64,000 nucleotides of DNA from Ailurus styani (Eukaryota > Chordata > Mammalia > Carnivora > Ailuridae): positions 4,639,206 through 4,703,205 of the forward strand of contig LNAC01000001.1 of NCBI GenBank assembly GCA_002007465.1, given 5' to 3'. Position 1 is the stretch's first letter; every line of letters starts with the position of its first letter. Below are positions 11,347-22,065 of this stretch, in pieces. The notes below the pieces were generated by a model. It had not been told where the DNA came from, searched no databases, and was given only the letters and a program-made list of their open reading frames with translations. Made by a program: the position numbers and the translations under genes.

Positions 11347-13084
11347 TGCTAAAGGAGCACTGGAATTGCAGCTATGGGGGACATCAGGGAAGGCTTCCTG
11401 GAGGAAGTGATGTCTAAGATGTTATCTGACGAATCAGTTGGTATTACCAGGTGAAGTACAGCTCCCGGGCAGTCACACGCATCCCTGTCTGTGTGAAACC
11501 AAAGCAGCAAGGCTGCAGTGATGGACGTGAGAGAGGACGGTGGGAGCGTCCGTCAGACCTGGGGCCCCTATGACTTGTGTGGGCTCATCCCGGGGCCCAT
11601 AGGAATTCACTAAGGGTTTCCTGGAGGAGGGGTCATCAGCAGGCTTGTATTTTAGAAATAGTTGTTCCGGTTGCAGCATAAAGAATGCACTGAAAGGGTG
11701 AGTGTGGAGGGTGGGAGACCAGGCAGCCGGCCCTTCGGGTCTCCAGCTGGGAGATGGGGAGGTCCAGATGGGGCCCGTGGCCGTTGGGGGGGGTGGAGCA
11801 CTGAAGGGTGCGGGGTGCAGAGGACCTTGGATGGAATGGGTATGGGTGTGAGGGAGAGGGAGTCGTCCGTGTCCTGGCTGGACTCCTGGGCAGCGGCGTG
11901 CCATCAGGATTGGTGGGCAAGGGGCAAGGCAGGCGAGGAGCCATAGAGCCGATGGGGAGGACCATATGAGTGCACAGGGAACAGAAGACACACCCATCAG
12001 GGGAACCGAGGGATGGCAGCAAACACACTAGTGATCAAAGTGTGGGCAGGTTTGGCCAGAAATGACGGTGAAGGTGCCAGAAAATGGGGGTGGGAGGCCA
12101 GCCCACTTCAATGCCAGAAAGGACATCCGTGACCTGAGTCAGAGAGGATGGCTGTGTGGAAGCGGGGCGCAGGGTCCATCCCTTGCGAGAAACCCCCCAC
12201 CTCAACCTCCTGAAACCTGACGGCCTCCTGACGCAGCGGCGGGTGAGCCGGCACCGTCCACGCCAGCCAGGCTCTCGGGGCAGCGCGGAGGGGCAGCGCG
12301 GGGCGAGCCAGCACAGCACCTGATGCAGAGGTCCCACGGGGCGCAGGCGGAGCGGTCCCCGGGCGGCTGGCCACGAGCCCTGGAAGCTCAGGAGCACGTC
12401 TGAGCTAAAGACAGAGTGAGAGGAGTGACGAGCCCGGACCTGGGATGGGCAGAGGGAGACCCCACAAGGGACCTCTGGAGGGGGTAGCGGGGAGATGGGG
12501 AGACAATCAGGAGACCCAGGGGAAGAGGATGCTTCTCAGAGGGAAAAGTCTGCCGTGCAGAACGGTGGTAAGAGGAGAAACCAGCAGAGACTCGCTGCAG
12601 CCCCCAACACGACAGAGCCCCACGGGGGCCCTCAGCCCTGGGGATTTTCCTGGCCGGGGAGGGAAAGATGCACCCGCACTCAGTGGCAGTGGGAGGTAAG
12701 GGGAAGCAGGTGTCACGGAGGTTTGGTCTCAAAGGGGGCAGATGGCAGAACTGAATGACCGTGGGAGGGTCTTTCTGATGCCAGAGCATGAGGCTCCAGA
12801 GGTCAGTGCGGAGTCAGGAATAAGGCTCCTGAATTCCCTGGAGAGCTGAGCAAGGCAGAGAAGCCCTAGCAGACCCCCATTTCCCTGGCCCAGCGAACTC
12901 TGTGGGTTTCTGTCTGAATAAAGCATTGGAACCTCTCATAAAGGACATTTGAACATTTTCTTTTCTGTCCAGTTCCTTGTTTCTATGCTTCGGGGAGCTG
13001 GGCTAAGAAGGGGCATCCCCACATGGGCCACAGAGGAAGTGGGACAGAAGGGGGAGGTGGTGACACAGCCTGATAGAGAACGGT
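11347..13084. other. Intergenic stretch, G-rich, no recognised gene
   Basis: Strongly G-rich on the plus strand with a small CpG cluster at 12230-12370. Open frames on the minus strand (for example 11473-11997) are Pro/Ser-rich and unrecognisable. Confidence 0.5.
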
Positions 13085-13310
13085 AGGAGCCTGGCTGTGA
13101 AACACACGATTTTCCAGGGATGCTAGCCGCTAATACATAATATGACCTTGAGAAAAATCCTGGGCCCCTCCACGTCCTGCCCTGACTTCATTCACTAACT
13201 GAAGATTGCAATACCCCCCTCCCCATAATGTCATAGTGACGATTCATTGGGATGGTGACTGTCAAATGCCAAGAAGCAGCTGGCACATAGTAGGTGCACA
13301 ATACATTTTA
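13085..13310 (+). repeat. MIR-type SINE, fairly complete
   Basis: Shows TATGACCTTGAGAAAAATCC, CATTCACTAACTGAAGATTG and GCTGGCACATAGTAGGTGCA, the successive landmarks of a MIR including its 3' end. Confidence 0.75.
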
Positions 13311-14685
13311 ATTGCTCCTCCCCACTCCTGTATGTTTCTGGACATGTTTATCTTGCCTCTTCCATCAACAAAGAAGACTCAAAACCTGCAAGTTCGAAGG
13401 GAATAACCTGAGTGTCGTGGTAGGGGACAGAGGTAGAGAAAATTCCCCCTCCTTCTAATGCCACAACGCATCCAGGTGTCCCCAAGGAGGGGTGTTCTGA
13501 CCCGCAGCCCTCCTCAGGGTGCACATCTTTAATGATGTAGAGGGACAAAAGAAAAGTGCTTTATCAGACAGCATTTCAGCTGGTATTTAAAATAAAAACA
13601 GAATAAACCTTTTTGGCAGGTTATTCAATCCTTATTTAATGTTGGTTTTAATTAATTCAGGCTGTAGCTCCCTGAATTTTCAGAGGAAAATATTAAACCA
13701 TGCCTGCTAAAAAAAAAAACCAAAAAACAAAAAACCAAAACCAAACATTTAGCTACTAGCAAGCAATTGAAGAGGGCAGGGAGAGGGTATTTTTTTTTTT
13801 CAACATCTCTTAACTGTTCTTGTTCAACAGGAATTATGTAATTGTCAACAGATTTGTTACAAACTTATGAACCATTTAAACCTCTTTCTGTTGCATGGGG
13901 AACATTTCCTGGTGGAAGAATTTAAAGAAACTGTTCAAAGCCGACTCTCACGTGGCAGCTCCCCCGCCCTCCCTGGAGGACTCCGCAGAACTTCGAAAGA
14001 ACCATCCCTCGTGTCTGTAGGTGGGAGTGTAGTATTTAGGACGTTTAGAAGTCGTCTTCATAATACAATAAATAGAATGAAGCACCATGAGATTAGTCAT
14101 GCCTACTGACCCATGAAAGTGAAAGAAATGATGTGACCACATTAAAAAAAAAAAGGAGAATAAATAAAGTTCTCTTTATGGATACATTTTTTTAAACACT
14201 TGACATTCCATCATTGGTCAAAACGCCCCCAAAATTATTATTGGTTCATCTCCTTTTCTTAACCACAGTTCACCTCTGGCATTCAGTAGAGGGCATCGCT
14301 ACAACCGTTATAAACTGCTAAGAGACAAAATACGTGTCCAACCAGCTGAGGACACTGTCCCCTTCGGACAGTGATCCCCGTGAGAGGGAAAGCAGGAGAC
14401 GAGGATTATAGACCCCAAGATGGCTCAATGAGGTAAATTGAAACATTTCCTCTCGCTCATAATGTCATCGTCTCTCATAGGAACACTGAGGATGGGAATT
14501 AGAATATGATCATTTAGCCAAAGGGTTGCCCTTTTTCTTCTGTAGGACGAAGGCTCTCGAGTTCTTAAGCAATGATTAGATACTTTCCGTGTACAGCGCC
14601 GCTAATTATGCTTCCAATGCCTGGCAGAGTTGATCCAACAGGATAGCAGCAGCCTTTCAGCATTCTGGCCCATGGACCATTTTGC
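13311..14685. other. AT-rich intergenic stretch without a recognised gene
   Basis: Mostly low-repeat sequence with A-rich runs at 13710-13750. The part at 14500-14690 is unique-looking with homeodomain-type TAAT cores and might be a conserved noncoding element. Confidence 0.4.
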
Positions 14686-14702
14686 AAATTAAAGCAATCT
14701 CA

Positions 14703-14970
14703 AGAGCCACCTGGGTGGCTCGGTGGGTTAAGGGTCCGACTCCTGACTTCGGCTCAGGTCCTCATGTCAGGGTTGTGAAGATCGAGCCCACATCGAGCTC
14801 CATACTTAGTGGGGAGTGTGCTTGAGATTCCCTCTCTCCCTCTCCATCTGCCCCCCCCNGAGCTCCATACTTAGTGGGGAGTGTGCTTGAGATTCCCTCT
14901 CTCCCTCTCCATCTGCCCCCCACCCTTTCTATAAATTAATTAATTGATTAATTAAATAAATCTTAAGAAA
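14703..14970 (+). mobile_element. Carnivore SINE with a duplicated assembly segment
   Basis: Starts AGCCACCTGGGTGGCTCGG and ends in an ATTAATTAATTGATTAATTA tail before AATAAATCTTAAG. AAAGCAATCTCAA flanks it on both sides as a target-site duplication. A single N at 14859 separates two copies of the same ~62-bp SINE segment (14795-14858 and 14860-14921), an apparent assembly duplication. Confidence 0.85.
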
Positions 14971-15018
14971 ATAAAGCAATCTCAAAAGGAAATTCTGAAT
15001 TTTAAAAATCCTCGATGA

Positions 15019-15233
15019 GGCGCCTGGGTGGCTCAGTGGGTTAAAGCCGCTGCCTTCGGCTCAGGTCATGATCTCAGGGTCCTGGGATCGAGGCCCGCAT
15101 CGGGCTCTCTGCTCAGCAGGGAGCCTGCTTCCTCCTCTCCCTGTCTCTCTGCCTGCCTCTCTGCCAACTTGTAATTTCTCTCTCTGTGTCAAATAAATAA
15201 AAATAAAATCTTTAAAAAATAAATAAATAAAAT
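15019..15233 (+). mobile_element. Carnivore tRNA-Lys SINE, first of a tandem pair
   Basis: Starts GGCGCCTGGGTGGCTCAG and ends in an A-rich AAATAAATAAATAAAATA tail. AAAAATCCTCGATGA occurs before it (15004-15018) and after it (15234-15248). Confidence 0.95.
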
Positions 15234-15248
15234 AAAAATCCTCGATGA

Positions 15249-15445
15249 TGGGCGCCTGGGTAGCTCAGTGGGTTAAAGCCTCTGCTTTCGGCTCGGGTCA
15301 TGATCTCAGGGTCCTGGGATCGAGGCCTGCATCGGGCTCCCTGCTCGGCGGGGAGCCTGCTTCCCCCTCTCTCTCTCTGCCTGCCTCTCTGCCTCCTTGT
15401 GATCTCTCTCCCTCTGTGAAATAAATAAATAAAATCTTAAAAAAA
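15249..15445 (+). mobile_element. Carnivore tRNA-Lys SINE, second of a tandem pair
   Basis: Starts GGGCGCCTGGGTAGCTCAG and ends in a poly-A tail. AAAAATCCTCGATGA lies before it (15234-15248) and again after it (15446-15460), the same target as the preceding SINE. Confidence 0.95.
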
Positions 15446-15460
15446 AAAAATCCTCGATGA

Positions 15461-16289
15461 TGAGGAGCATAAAGAAGGCAAGTTACAACCTCAGCTGTTC
15501 CTAATAAAATTAAAATACAGCAGAAAAAGAATTACCCTCATATAACATTTAGGAAAATGGTAAATATCCTTTCTTAGAAAATGTCTTGCATATACCATAT
15601 GGCACCTTGCATATAAGATATGGAACGACAGTTAGTGCCAGCAGGTAAGCATTGGGTAAATCGTTGCAAACGGAATGCTCTGAGGATTTTGAATCTCTTG
15701 TGTACCTAGACCGTCTCGGGGAGCAGCCCCTCACCCGGACCACCACCTCTAGGAGCCAGGTAATTTGCACAAGACCGGGGACGTCTTCTTAACGTCCAAT
15801 GTCAGACCGGATTGAGAACAATGAAGCTGGACGAGACTGACGTTGGAAAAGGGTTCACAGCAACGGATCTGGGACAAGGGCTGAATTTTAACATGAAAGG
15901 TAATATTGTGCGTTGATTGAAAAGGTAGCTGATCTGTGTTCTTCTAGAAAACACGACACTTCGCAGAGAAAATGAGTACCCAGCTGACAGTAGAGTATCT
16001 GGCTTTGGAAATATATTACTCAGTAAACACTTACTGATGGATACGTGAGAATAATACACTGTTCAAAAGGTGTTTACCGCTCTGTGCCGAGCACAGGGCG
16101 AACGCCTCCGAGGGCGACGAGAGACCCGGCTGCACGGTGACAGTGACGGGGTCCCCAGGGGGTGTGGGAGAGCCGTCTCCGGGCTACGGCACCAGGAAAA
16201 GCTTTGTAGGGGAGACAATGTATGGTTCTGTCTCCGGAAAAACTGAGTATGACAGATAGCGTGGGGAGGAGCAGTATTTGAGGCAGGAG
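15461..16289. other. Intergenic stretch without a recognised gene
   Basis: Mixed-composition, unique-looking sequence; I recognised no gene or clear repeat. Confidence 0.5.
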
Positions 16290-16295
16290 GGACAG

Positions 16296-16500
16296 GGGGT
16301 TATGTATATATTATATGTATTTATATATATCATCATATACTATTATATGTATATATAATTGTATATATGTAATATATAGTATATTATATACATACATATA
16401 TATACTATATATTAATTTTTAATGTTTTATATACTTAAATTTATAAACATGCATGTATATCTAAATATATAAAATAATATACAAATATATAAAACTTGAT
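16296..16500. repeat. AT-rich (TA)n-type low-complexity region
   Basis: Repeated TATATA, TATATGTA and ATATAAT words dominate, with few other bases. Confidence 0.85.
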
Positions 16501-16543
16501 ACTTGCTAGATAATACACATTATTTCAAAATATCCATGGGCCA

Positions 16544-16890
16544 GCTCTGTGAATAATGCTGATGGTATTTTGATTGGGATGGCATTGAATGTGTAGATTG
16601 CTTTGGGTAGCATAGACATTCTAACTCATGGAATTTAAGAAACAAAACAGATGAACATAGCAGAAAGGAAGGGAAAATAAAATAAGATGAAACTGGAGAG
16701 GGAGGCAAGCCATAAGAGATGCTGAAGTCCAGGAAACAAACTGAGGGCCGTCGGGCTGGACGGGAGAGGGGTGGGGGGATGGGGTAACTGGGGGATGGGC
16801 ACCAAGGAGGCTAATGATGTGATGAGCACTGGGTGTTAGACGCAACTGAGGAATCACTGACCTCTACCTCTGAAACTAATAAAAAAAAAA
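16544..16890 (+). mobile_element. Carnivore L1, 5'-truncated with a 5' inversion
   Basis: Bases 16544 to about 16620 read as L1 ORF2 in antisense (GATGGTATTTTGATTGGGAT, GCATTGAATGTGTAGATTGC), while about 16621-16890 read as sense L1 3' UTR (GAGCACTGGGTGTTAGACGC, then poly-A). ATCCATGGGCCA at 16532-16543 and 16891-16902 forms a 12-bp target-site duplication around the whole unit. This is the classic twin-priming product. Confidence 0.85.
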
Positions 16891-16902
16891 ATCCATGGGC
16901 CA

Positions 16903-18020
16903 CGTACAAAAATGAGAAATATTCTAAGAAGTAAAGAATGCTTAGGTCACCTTCTCAGGCCACAGTGTAATAAAATTACAAATGTATAATAAAAAAAATC
17001 AACCATTTGGAAGCAAAACCTATCCATCCTCTAGATAATACTTGAGACAACAGGATATCAGAATTGCAATTACAGGATGTTTATGTAATAATGACAATGG
17101 GAACGCTTAAGATAAAAACCTTAGTCACACGCTCATATGTTTTTTATTATTGTCGCAAAACTTTAAGTACACTTTGCATTCAACTAAAGAACTGAAAGAG
17201 GGGGGAGAAAGCTGAGGAAAATATAGTACAGAAATGGATTAAGATAAAAACCAAATAACAGAGCTGGAATAAAAAAAAAAAAAAAAGACATTGATGGGGC
17301 CAAGCAATGTTTCTCTGAAAAACAGTAAAACAGTCAAACCTCTAAAAAAATCTAACCAGGCGGGCGCCTGGGTGGCTCAGTGGGTTAAAGCCGCTGCCTT
17401 CGGCTCAGGTCATGATCCCAGGGTCCTGGGATCGAGGCCCGCATCGGGCTCTCTGCTCAGCGGGGATCCTGCTTCCTCCTCTCTCCTCTCTCTCTGCCTG
17501 CCTCTCTGCCTACTTGTGATCTCTCTCTCTGTGTCAAATGAATAAATAAAATCTTTAAAAATAAATAAATAAATAAATAAAAATTTAAAAAAATAAAAAA
17601 ATCTAACCAGGGATAATGACTGACCACAGAAGCACATCATTATGAATGAGAAAGGGTCACACATACAACTCTAATAGATTTTAAGGTATAAAATAAGCAA
17701 CTCTAAGAGAAGACATTTTAAAACTTGAATGAAATGGTTGATGTTTTAGGGAAACACAAATAAACACAAACCACTTTTAAAAGAAGTTGAAATAATATTT
17801 AGATCTAGCAAGGAAACACCAAAAAGTCAAAAACCCAAAGAAGCCAAAAGGGAAGTCGAAGATCTACCAAGAATCTACTTACAAAATTTAAAAAACAGAG
17901 CAATAATTCCTCTTGCGACGAATGGATTTGGGAGTGACCACTATTGAATTCCCAAGAAACAGATAATTCTGATGTGCTTTTAACCATCCAGAGTGTTGGA
18001 AAGAGTTCCAATTTAATCTT
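16903..18020 (+). repeat. Old L1 ORF2 fragment interrupted by a SINE
   Basis: Resembles decayed L1 ORF2, for example CAGGCCACAGTGTAATAAAA, then CCATTTGGAAGC, and near the end CTAGCAAGGAAACACC and CTACCAAGAATC. All frames are broken. The SINE at 17361-17593 lies inside it. Ends are approximate. Confidence 0.45.
17361..17593 (+). mobile_element. Carnivore tRNA-Lys SINE
   Basis: Starts CGGGCGCCTGGGTGGCTCAG, with an A-rich tail. It is flanked by perfect 18-bp duplications TAAAAAAATCTAACCAGG (17343-17360 and 17594-17611), so it is young. Confidence 0.95.
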
Positions 18021-18029
18021 CCAGCACAG

Positions 18030-18535
18030 CAGAGCTACATTAGCTACCCATTACTGCTTAATCAATTAGCCCAAGACTTAGGGGCTTTAAACAACAAACA
18101 CGTCTTATCTCACAGTTTCTGCGAGTCAGGAATTGGAAAGCAACTTGGGTGGGTGGTTCCGGGGCTCCATCCCTGGGGCTCTAGTCATCGGAAGCCTTCC
18201 CTGGCGCTCGGAGGCCCCCGTTCAAGATGGTTTTCACTTTTCTGCGTCTTCACTGGTAGCCCCAGCTCACCATGTAGGTCTCTCCAGAGAGCTGCTTGAG
18301 TGCATCCATGACAGGGCCGATGGCTTCTAGAAAGAGCGATTTGAGAGACCAGAGAGATGGTCGCAGTGACTTGTCTGATGTGGGCTCAGAAGTGGCACCC
18401 TGTCCTTTCTACCTTCCTGTATTCCTTTAACAGGAGTCACTGCCCACATTCAAGGGGAGGGAAATTAAGTCTTCCATCTCGAAGGAAGGTGGATCAAAGG
18501 ATTTGTGGACGTTTTTAAAACCAACATAGTCTGTC
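18030..18535 (+). repeat. Ancient interspersed repeat
   Basis: Reads TAGCTACCCATTACTGCTTA, then GGCTTTAAACAAC, CTCACAGTTTCTGCGAGTCA and later GGGGAGGGAAATTAAGTCTT. I recall this order from a common old mammalian repeat but do not assert its name. Confidence 0.5.
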
Positions 18536-20401
18536 CTCAGGCCCCAAGTTATCTGCATTTCTCCCACATGCAAAATACCCTCACCTGACTCTAAATCCTT
18601 CCCCAAAGCCCATTTCCCTAGGGCATTAGCTCTCAATCCAGAATGTTGTCTTCTGGGGCAGCAAGTCTCCTCTCATGCAGCTCCTGAAGACAACTCCTCA
18701 AAGACACGTCCTGCTTTTGGAGACTTGTGAACTTGGGACCTGGACGGAGAGGACCTATCCAGCCCTCACACTCCCAACACCCAGAAATGGGATGGAAACA
18801 TTGCTGGACACTCTTGCTCCAAAGGGGGAAATGGAAGGCACAGAGAAGTCAGCATTCCACTTCTGAAACCCAGCCAGGAAGATGCTGGGAGTTTTTTAAA
18901 ATTAGGACTCAGTCCTGCTACTGTCTGGGCACTTGGCCGTATCCTCTGGGCTCTTGGCTCTGCTTTCTGAGTCATCCATTCTTTTTCTCTAAAAGAAAGA
19001 CGGGGTTTGCAGTCATAAAATTTGCTCAGCTTGTCGTGCCGGTGGAACTTTGGGGGTCTCACTGCCTCTGCATTTTGTATTGTCTCTATCTCTTCCAGTC
19101 CAACTTGGGGATATTCTTGTCAATATGCCTTTTTTTTAAGTTTATAGTTCTCTTACAAATCTTATTGAAGATTTATTCCATTAAACAAGAGCCGTAGTCA
19201 TAAAATATCTTTGAGATAAATCCGGCTCTCCTTGAGCTTCTGCTAAGGGAAAGCTCCCTTAAGATTCTTGTTTAGTAAGATTCTCTTTATTAATCGACTA
19301 AATAATTCCCTGAGCCAGCACATCCCATCTTTCTGAGGTCTCCCCAAGGACACGCCACAATACCCTTGGCTTCCTCTTGAGGCCATGCTTTCCTACGAGT
19401 GCTCTGAATTTGATCTTTACTTGGCAACCATTTCTTAATTCCAGCATCATTTGCCATCTGGAGAGACTAAGAAGTTTTGAAAACATGAAATCCTAGCTCC
19501 TTTCATGTTTATGGTCTTTCTTTAGGTTATTTCTCCTCTCTCATATTTGAGTATAAACAGCAGGAAGAAACCAGCCTGCGTCTTTCACCACTTGGCCTGG
19601 AAATTTCCTTAGCTCCATCCTCCAGTTCAGTATTCTACTTTCAACACGACCACAGGCAGCCATGTTCCTGTACAACAATCCATAGTGTGTTCATGGTTAT
19701 GTAATTCTCTACCACTCTGTAACAGCGTTCATAAGATCGTCGTCACTTTCCATCAGGCGCTCACCCATCGACGCCCATCAGGCTTCCACAAGCAGCCCCT
19801 TGAAGGCTTTCGAAGCTCTCACTAAACTCTCCTCAGAGCCTTTCAGGTCCTGCCCACTGTCCAGGTCCAAAACCACTCTGACCTTTGCAGCTTTTGTTAT
19901 GACAGTCCTCCACCCTCGGTACCACATTCTGAATCAACGATGGTTCGCTCAGAGAAGCAGACCACCAGAACGAATGTAAAGGGACTTGAGCCTACCAGTT
20001 GGGAAAGCTGGCTCAACAGTGTCTATAAGACTATGGCTTCCATGGCTGCTGGTGGAGCCTGAGGTCCGCCGTGTGGGCGGTTGGGAAGAGCAAATGGGTA
20101 TCAAGTGGAGAAAAGCAAAGGTGAGCTTGAGTCCATGAGCACAAGATGGCTCGAATCTGTGAGGACAGACGAGCTCCCTTGTCAGACTTCTAGCTTTGTT
20201 TCTTCCTTTGGGGGAAGCTGGGACCCTGCATCACGAACCTAACCCATCACCCAACTAGTCCTGGAGTCACAGGAGCTGGGGAGGATTCAGGGGAGAGGAG
20301 AGAAGCTTCGGGTCCAACCGCTGCCCCATGCCTATGAGGTGAGTCAGCAGATAAGTGACAATGCGTGTGAGCCACAAAATCTCCTGCCTGACCTTCTACG
20401 T

Positions 20402-20402
<1 letters not shown>
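18536..20402. other. Intergenic stretch without a recognised gene
   Basis: Mixed sequence, likely with unrecognised old repeats (19500-20300). Open frames such as 18727-19197 show no domain. Confidence 0.45.

Positions 20403-20438
<36 letters not shown>
20403..20438 (+). repeat. (AC)n microsatellite
   Basis: Eighteen AC units in a row between GTGT and GGCTGC. Confidence 0.95.
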
Positions 20439-20439
<1 letters not shown>

Positions 20440-21207
20440 CTGCTGCTTCATTTCTACCTTCCAAATCTCATACAAAAATATCTTGTGGCTTACCTTAGCT
20501 CAAAGCATACAAGGAAAAGATTTTCCTAGGTAGGTAGTTCAACCTACCCAATTGATGTAATATAAAGCCACCAAGTCCTAACACCAACAAAGTGTGAAAC
20601 CAACAGGACACGTTTCCCCAGTACAAGACTGTAAACAAATCTCCCTTATGAAGACAAAATTAAAAATTCCCGCTACAATATTGGCACATGGACTCTGCAA
20701 GTGTATTAAACGAATATTAACACTGCTCCATGACCGAGGAAGGTGCACGCAGTAGTGAAACGGTGATTCAATATTAGAAAATTAATGAACCTCTTTTTTT
20801 CCCCCAACAAATTGACTCCATTATCTCAAAATTGATTTTGAAAAATAAATGAGTGAAAATACATTTGGAAGCCTAAGTTAGCAATGAGAGCCAAGGAAAG
20901 AGGTTAAGAGAAGAGCAATGAGAGGGACCCACATCGTAAAATCTCTGAGAAGACAGATTTTTCTTTCTTCAAACACTCAGCAGCCACCGGGCATGCCTTG
21001 GGCAATACGGGCCCGTCTGGAATCGAAGTGGAGAGAGTAGCGTGATGTGTGATGCTTTCTGGAACCCAAGGTAGAGTCTTTGAAGCCGGTGCTGTCCAAC
21101 AAGGCTGTCCGTCGTGTCTAATTCCATCTCTGTCTACCGCAAATCATGCTTCCCCACAGACGCAGCAGCTCCACCTCTCGCCCCTCCCCTCGCCTCCCCC
21201 CCTCTCC
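20439..21207. other. Intergenic stretch without a recognised gene
   Basis: AT-rich; 20700-20860 could be a very old L1 fragment (GGTGATTCAATATTAGAAAA). The end becomes pyrimidine-rich as it enters the gap. Confidence 0.4.
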
Positions 21208-21537
21208 NNNNNNNNNNNNNNNNNNNNNNNNNNNNNNNNNNNNNNNNNNNNNNNNNNNNNNNNNNNNNNNNNNNNNNNNNNNNNNNNNNNNNNNNNNNNN
21301 NNNNNNNNNNNNNNNNNNNNNNNNNNNNNNNNNNNNNNNNNNNNNNNNNNNNNNNNNNNNNNNNNNNNNNNNNNNNNNNNNNNNNNNNNNNNNNNNNNNN
21401 NNNNNNNNNNNNNNNNNNNNNNNNNNNNNNNNNNNNNNNNNNNNNNNNNNNNNNNNNNNNNNNNNNNNNNNNNNNNNNNNNNNNNNNNNNNNNNNNNNNN
21501 NNNNNNNNNNNNNNNNNNNNNNNNNNNNNNNNNNNNN
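21208..21537. other. Assembly gap, 330 N
   Basis: A run of N with C/T-rich low-complexity sequence on both sides (CCCCCCCTCTCC and CCCTGCGCCCCCTCCCCCCC). The open frames that cross it are meaningless. Confidence 1.
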
Positions 21538-21959
21538 CCCTGCGCCCCCTCCCCCCCTCCTCTCCTGCATCCACCTCCGTTCCAGCATCACCACCGTCCT
21601 GTCCCAGGGTCCTTCTCGCCAGCTGTCTCGCTCACAGCCCTACGGATCCAGCCCCACACACTTCAACAAGTGAGTGACATGGTGCGTGTGCGTCTTCCTT
21701 TCTTATTTTATAGAAATTAGTCTACATTCTTCTTTTTTAGAATTGCTTTCTTGGTTTATTTTACAGTGAATGAATCATTGCATAGGAAGGAGCCAGGGAG
21801 GCATATGCAGCCGTGTCAGTGAGCGTGAGGGTTGGCTCCACGACGCTTCATTTATACCTTTATTTCCATGACCAGACTTGCTTTGATTTATCCAGACTCA
21901 CTTCATACGTGGATTTCCAGGAACACGTCGGCGGCCCAAAGCTGCTTCTCTTTAAAACC

Positions 21960-22065
21960 AGTTGATGAGCACAGAGAGATGTACAGAATTATCGAATCAC
22001 CGTATTGTACCCCTAAAACTAATACTACACTGTCGGTTACTTGTACCTGAATTTAAAAAGGGGAA
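21960..22065 (+). repeat. L1 3' terminus
   Basis: Reads GAATCACCGTATTGTACCCC, CTAAAACTAATACTACACTG and GTACCTGAATTTAAAAAGGG, resembling the terminal bases of carnivore L1 3' UTRs. Confidence 0.5.

Noticed and set aside
21049..21720. 223-codon open frame and overlapping frames
   Set aside because: Most of their length is assembly N.
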